Assembly: GCA_021773035.1 (NCBI GenBank) | Contig: JAJFKU010000022.1 | Coordinates: forward strand, 1-33,575 | DNA length: 33,575 nt | Source: Woeseiaceae bacterium | Lineage (GTDB): Bacteria; Pseudomonadota; Gammaproteobacteria; Steroidobacterales; Woeseiaceae | Direction of reading: 5' to 3' | Shown: one piece after another, positions 33,575 through 33,575 of the stretch | How the letters are laid out: the number at the start of each line of letters is the position of its first letter | Position numbering within the stretch: position 1 is the stretch's first letter | The notes under the pieces: generated by a model | What the model saw: the letters and a program-made list of their open reading frames with translations, nothing else | Told to the model about the DNA's origin: nothing | Databases searched by the model: none | Position numbers and translations under genes: made by a program

Positions 33575-33575
33575 G

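Overview
The window looks like part of a gammaproteobacterial chromosome of moderately high GC. DUF2835, DUF2846, DUF2799 and DUF333 proteins, a penicillin-binding protein 1C gene coupled to an alpha-2-macroglobulin gene, and many lipoproteins and outer-membrane proteins point to a Gram-negative cell. A TPR serine/threonine kinase paired with an ECF sigma factor would fit free-living marine or environmental lineages such as Woeseiaceae or Chromatiales relatives; that placement is inference. No rRNA, tRNA or CRISPR was seen.

Layout. 1-1480: the right end of an IS30-family insertion sequence, a small membrane protein at its edge, about 550 bp of coding debris, and a DUF2835 gene on the minus strand. 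1485-5136: a TPR-secretin lipoprotein (minus), divergent from a DUF333 lipoprotein and a periplasmic DsbA-like thioredoxin-fold protein. 5156-8502 (minus): an ECF sigma factor overlapping a membrane-anchored Ser/Thr kinase with a periplasmic TPR domain. 8503-10205: a gene-poor accessory stretch with a short secreted peptide, a hypothetical protein, a small membrane protein and several hairpins.

10206-16069 is the most striking region. A 1014-residue protein of unknown function is followed after 3 bp by a 913-residue protein that is clearly a peptidylarginine deiminase of the vertebrate/cyanobacterial PAD type, with all four catalytic residues and the substrate arginine pair. A 24-codon stub resembling the start of an FAD oxidoreductase overlaps its stop codon. 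The first protein holds a nearly perfect alternating beta-hairpin between two charged helical segments. I suggest this pair is an undescribed PAD-based module.

16116-25123: a secreted glycerophosphodiester phosphodiesterase, then the alpha-2-macroglobulin and pbpC pair, which act in periplasmic defence and peptidoglycan synthesis or repair. 25255-27858: a secreted small protein, a creatininase-family amidohydrolase and a membrane AraC-type regulator. 28010-29740: an outer-membrane beta-barrel protein and two lipoproteins (DUF2846, DUF2799) in one tight operon. 29792-33292: a small cytosolic protein (minus) divergent from a two-domain M16 zinc metalloprotease lipoprotein. The window ends in a cluster of long hairpins, two of which have different stems but the same 17-nt loop in opposite orientations.
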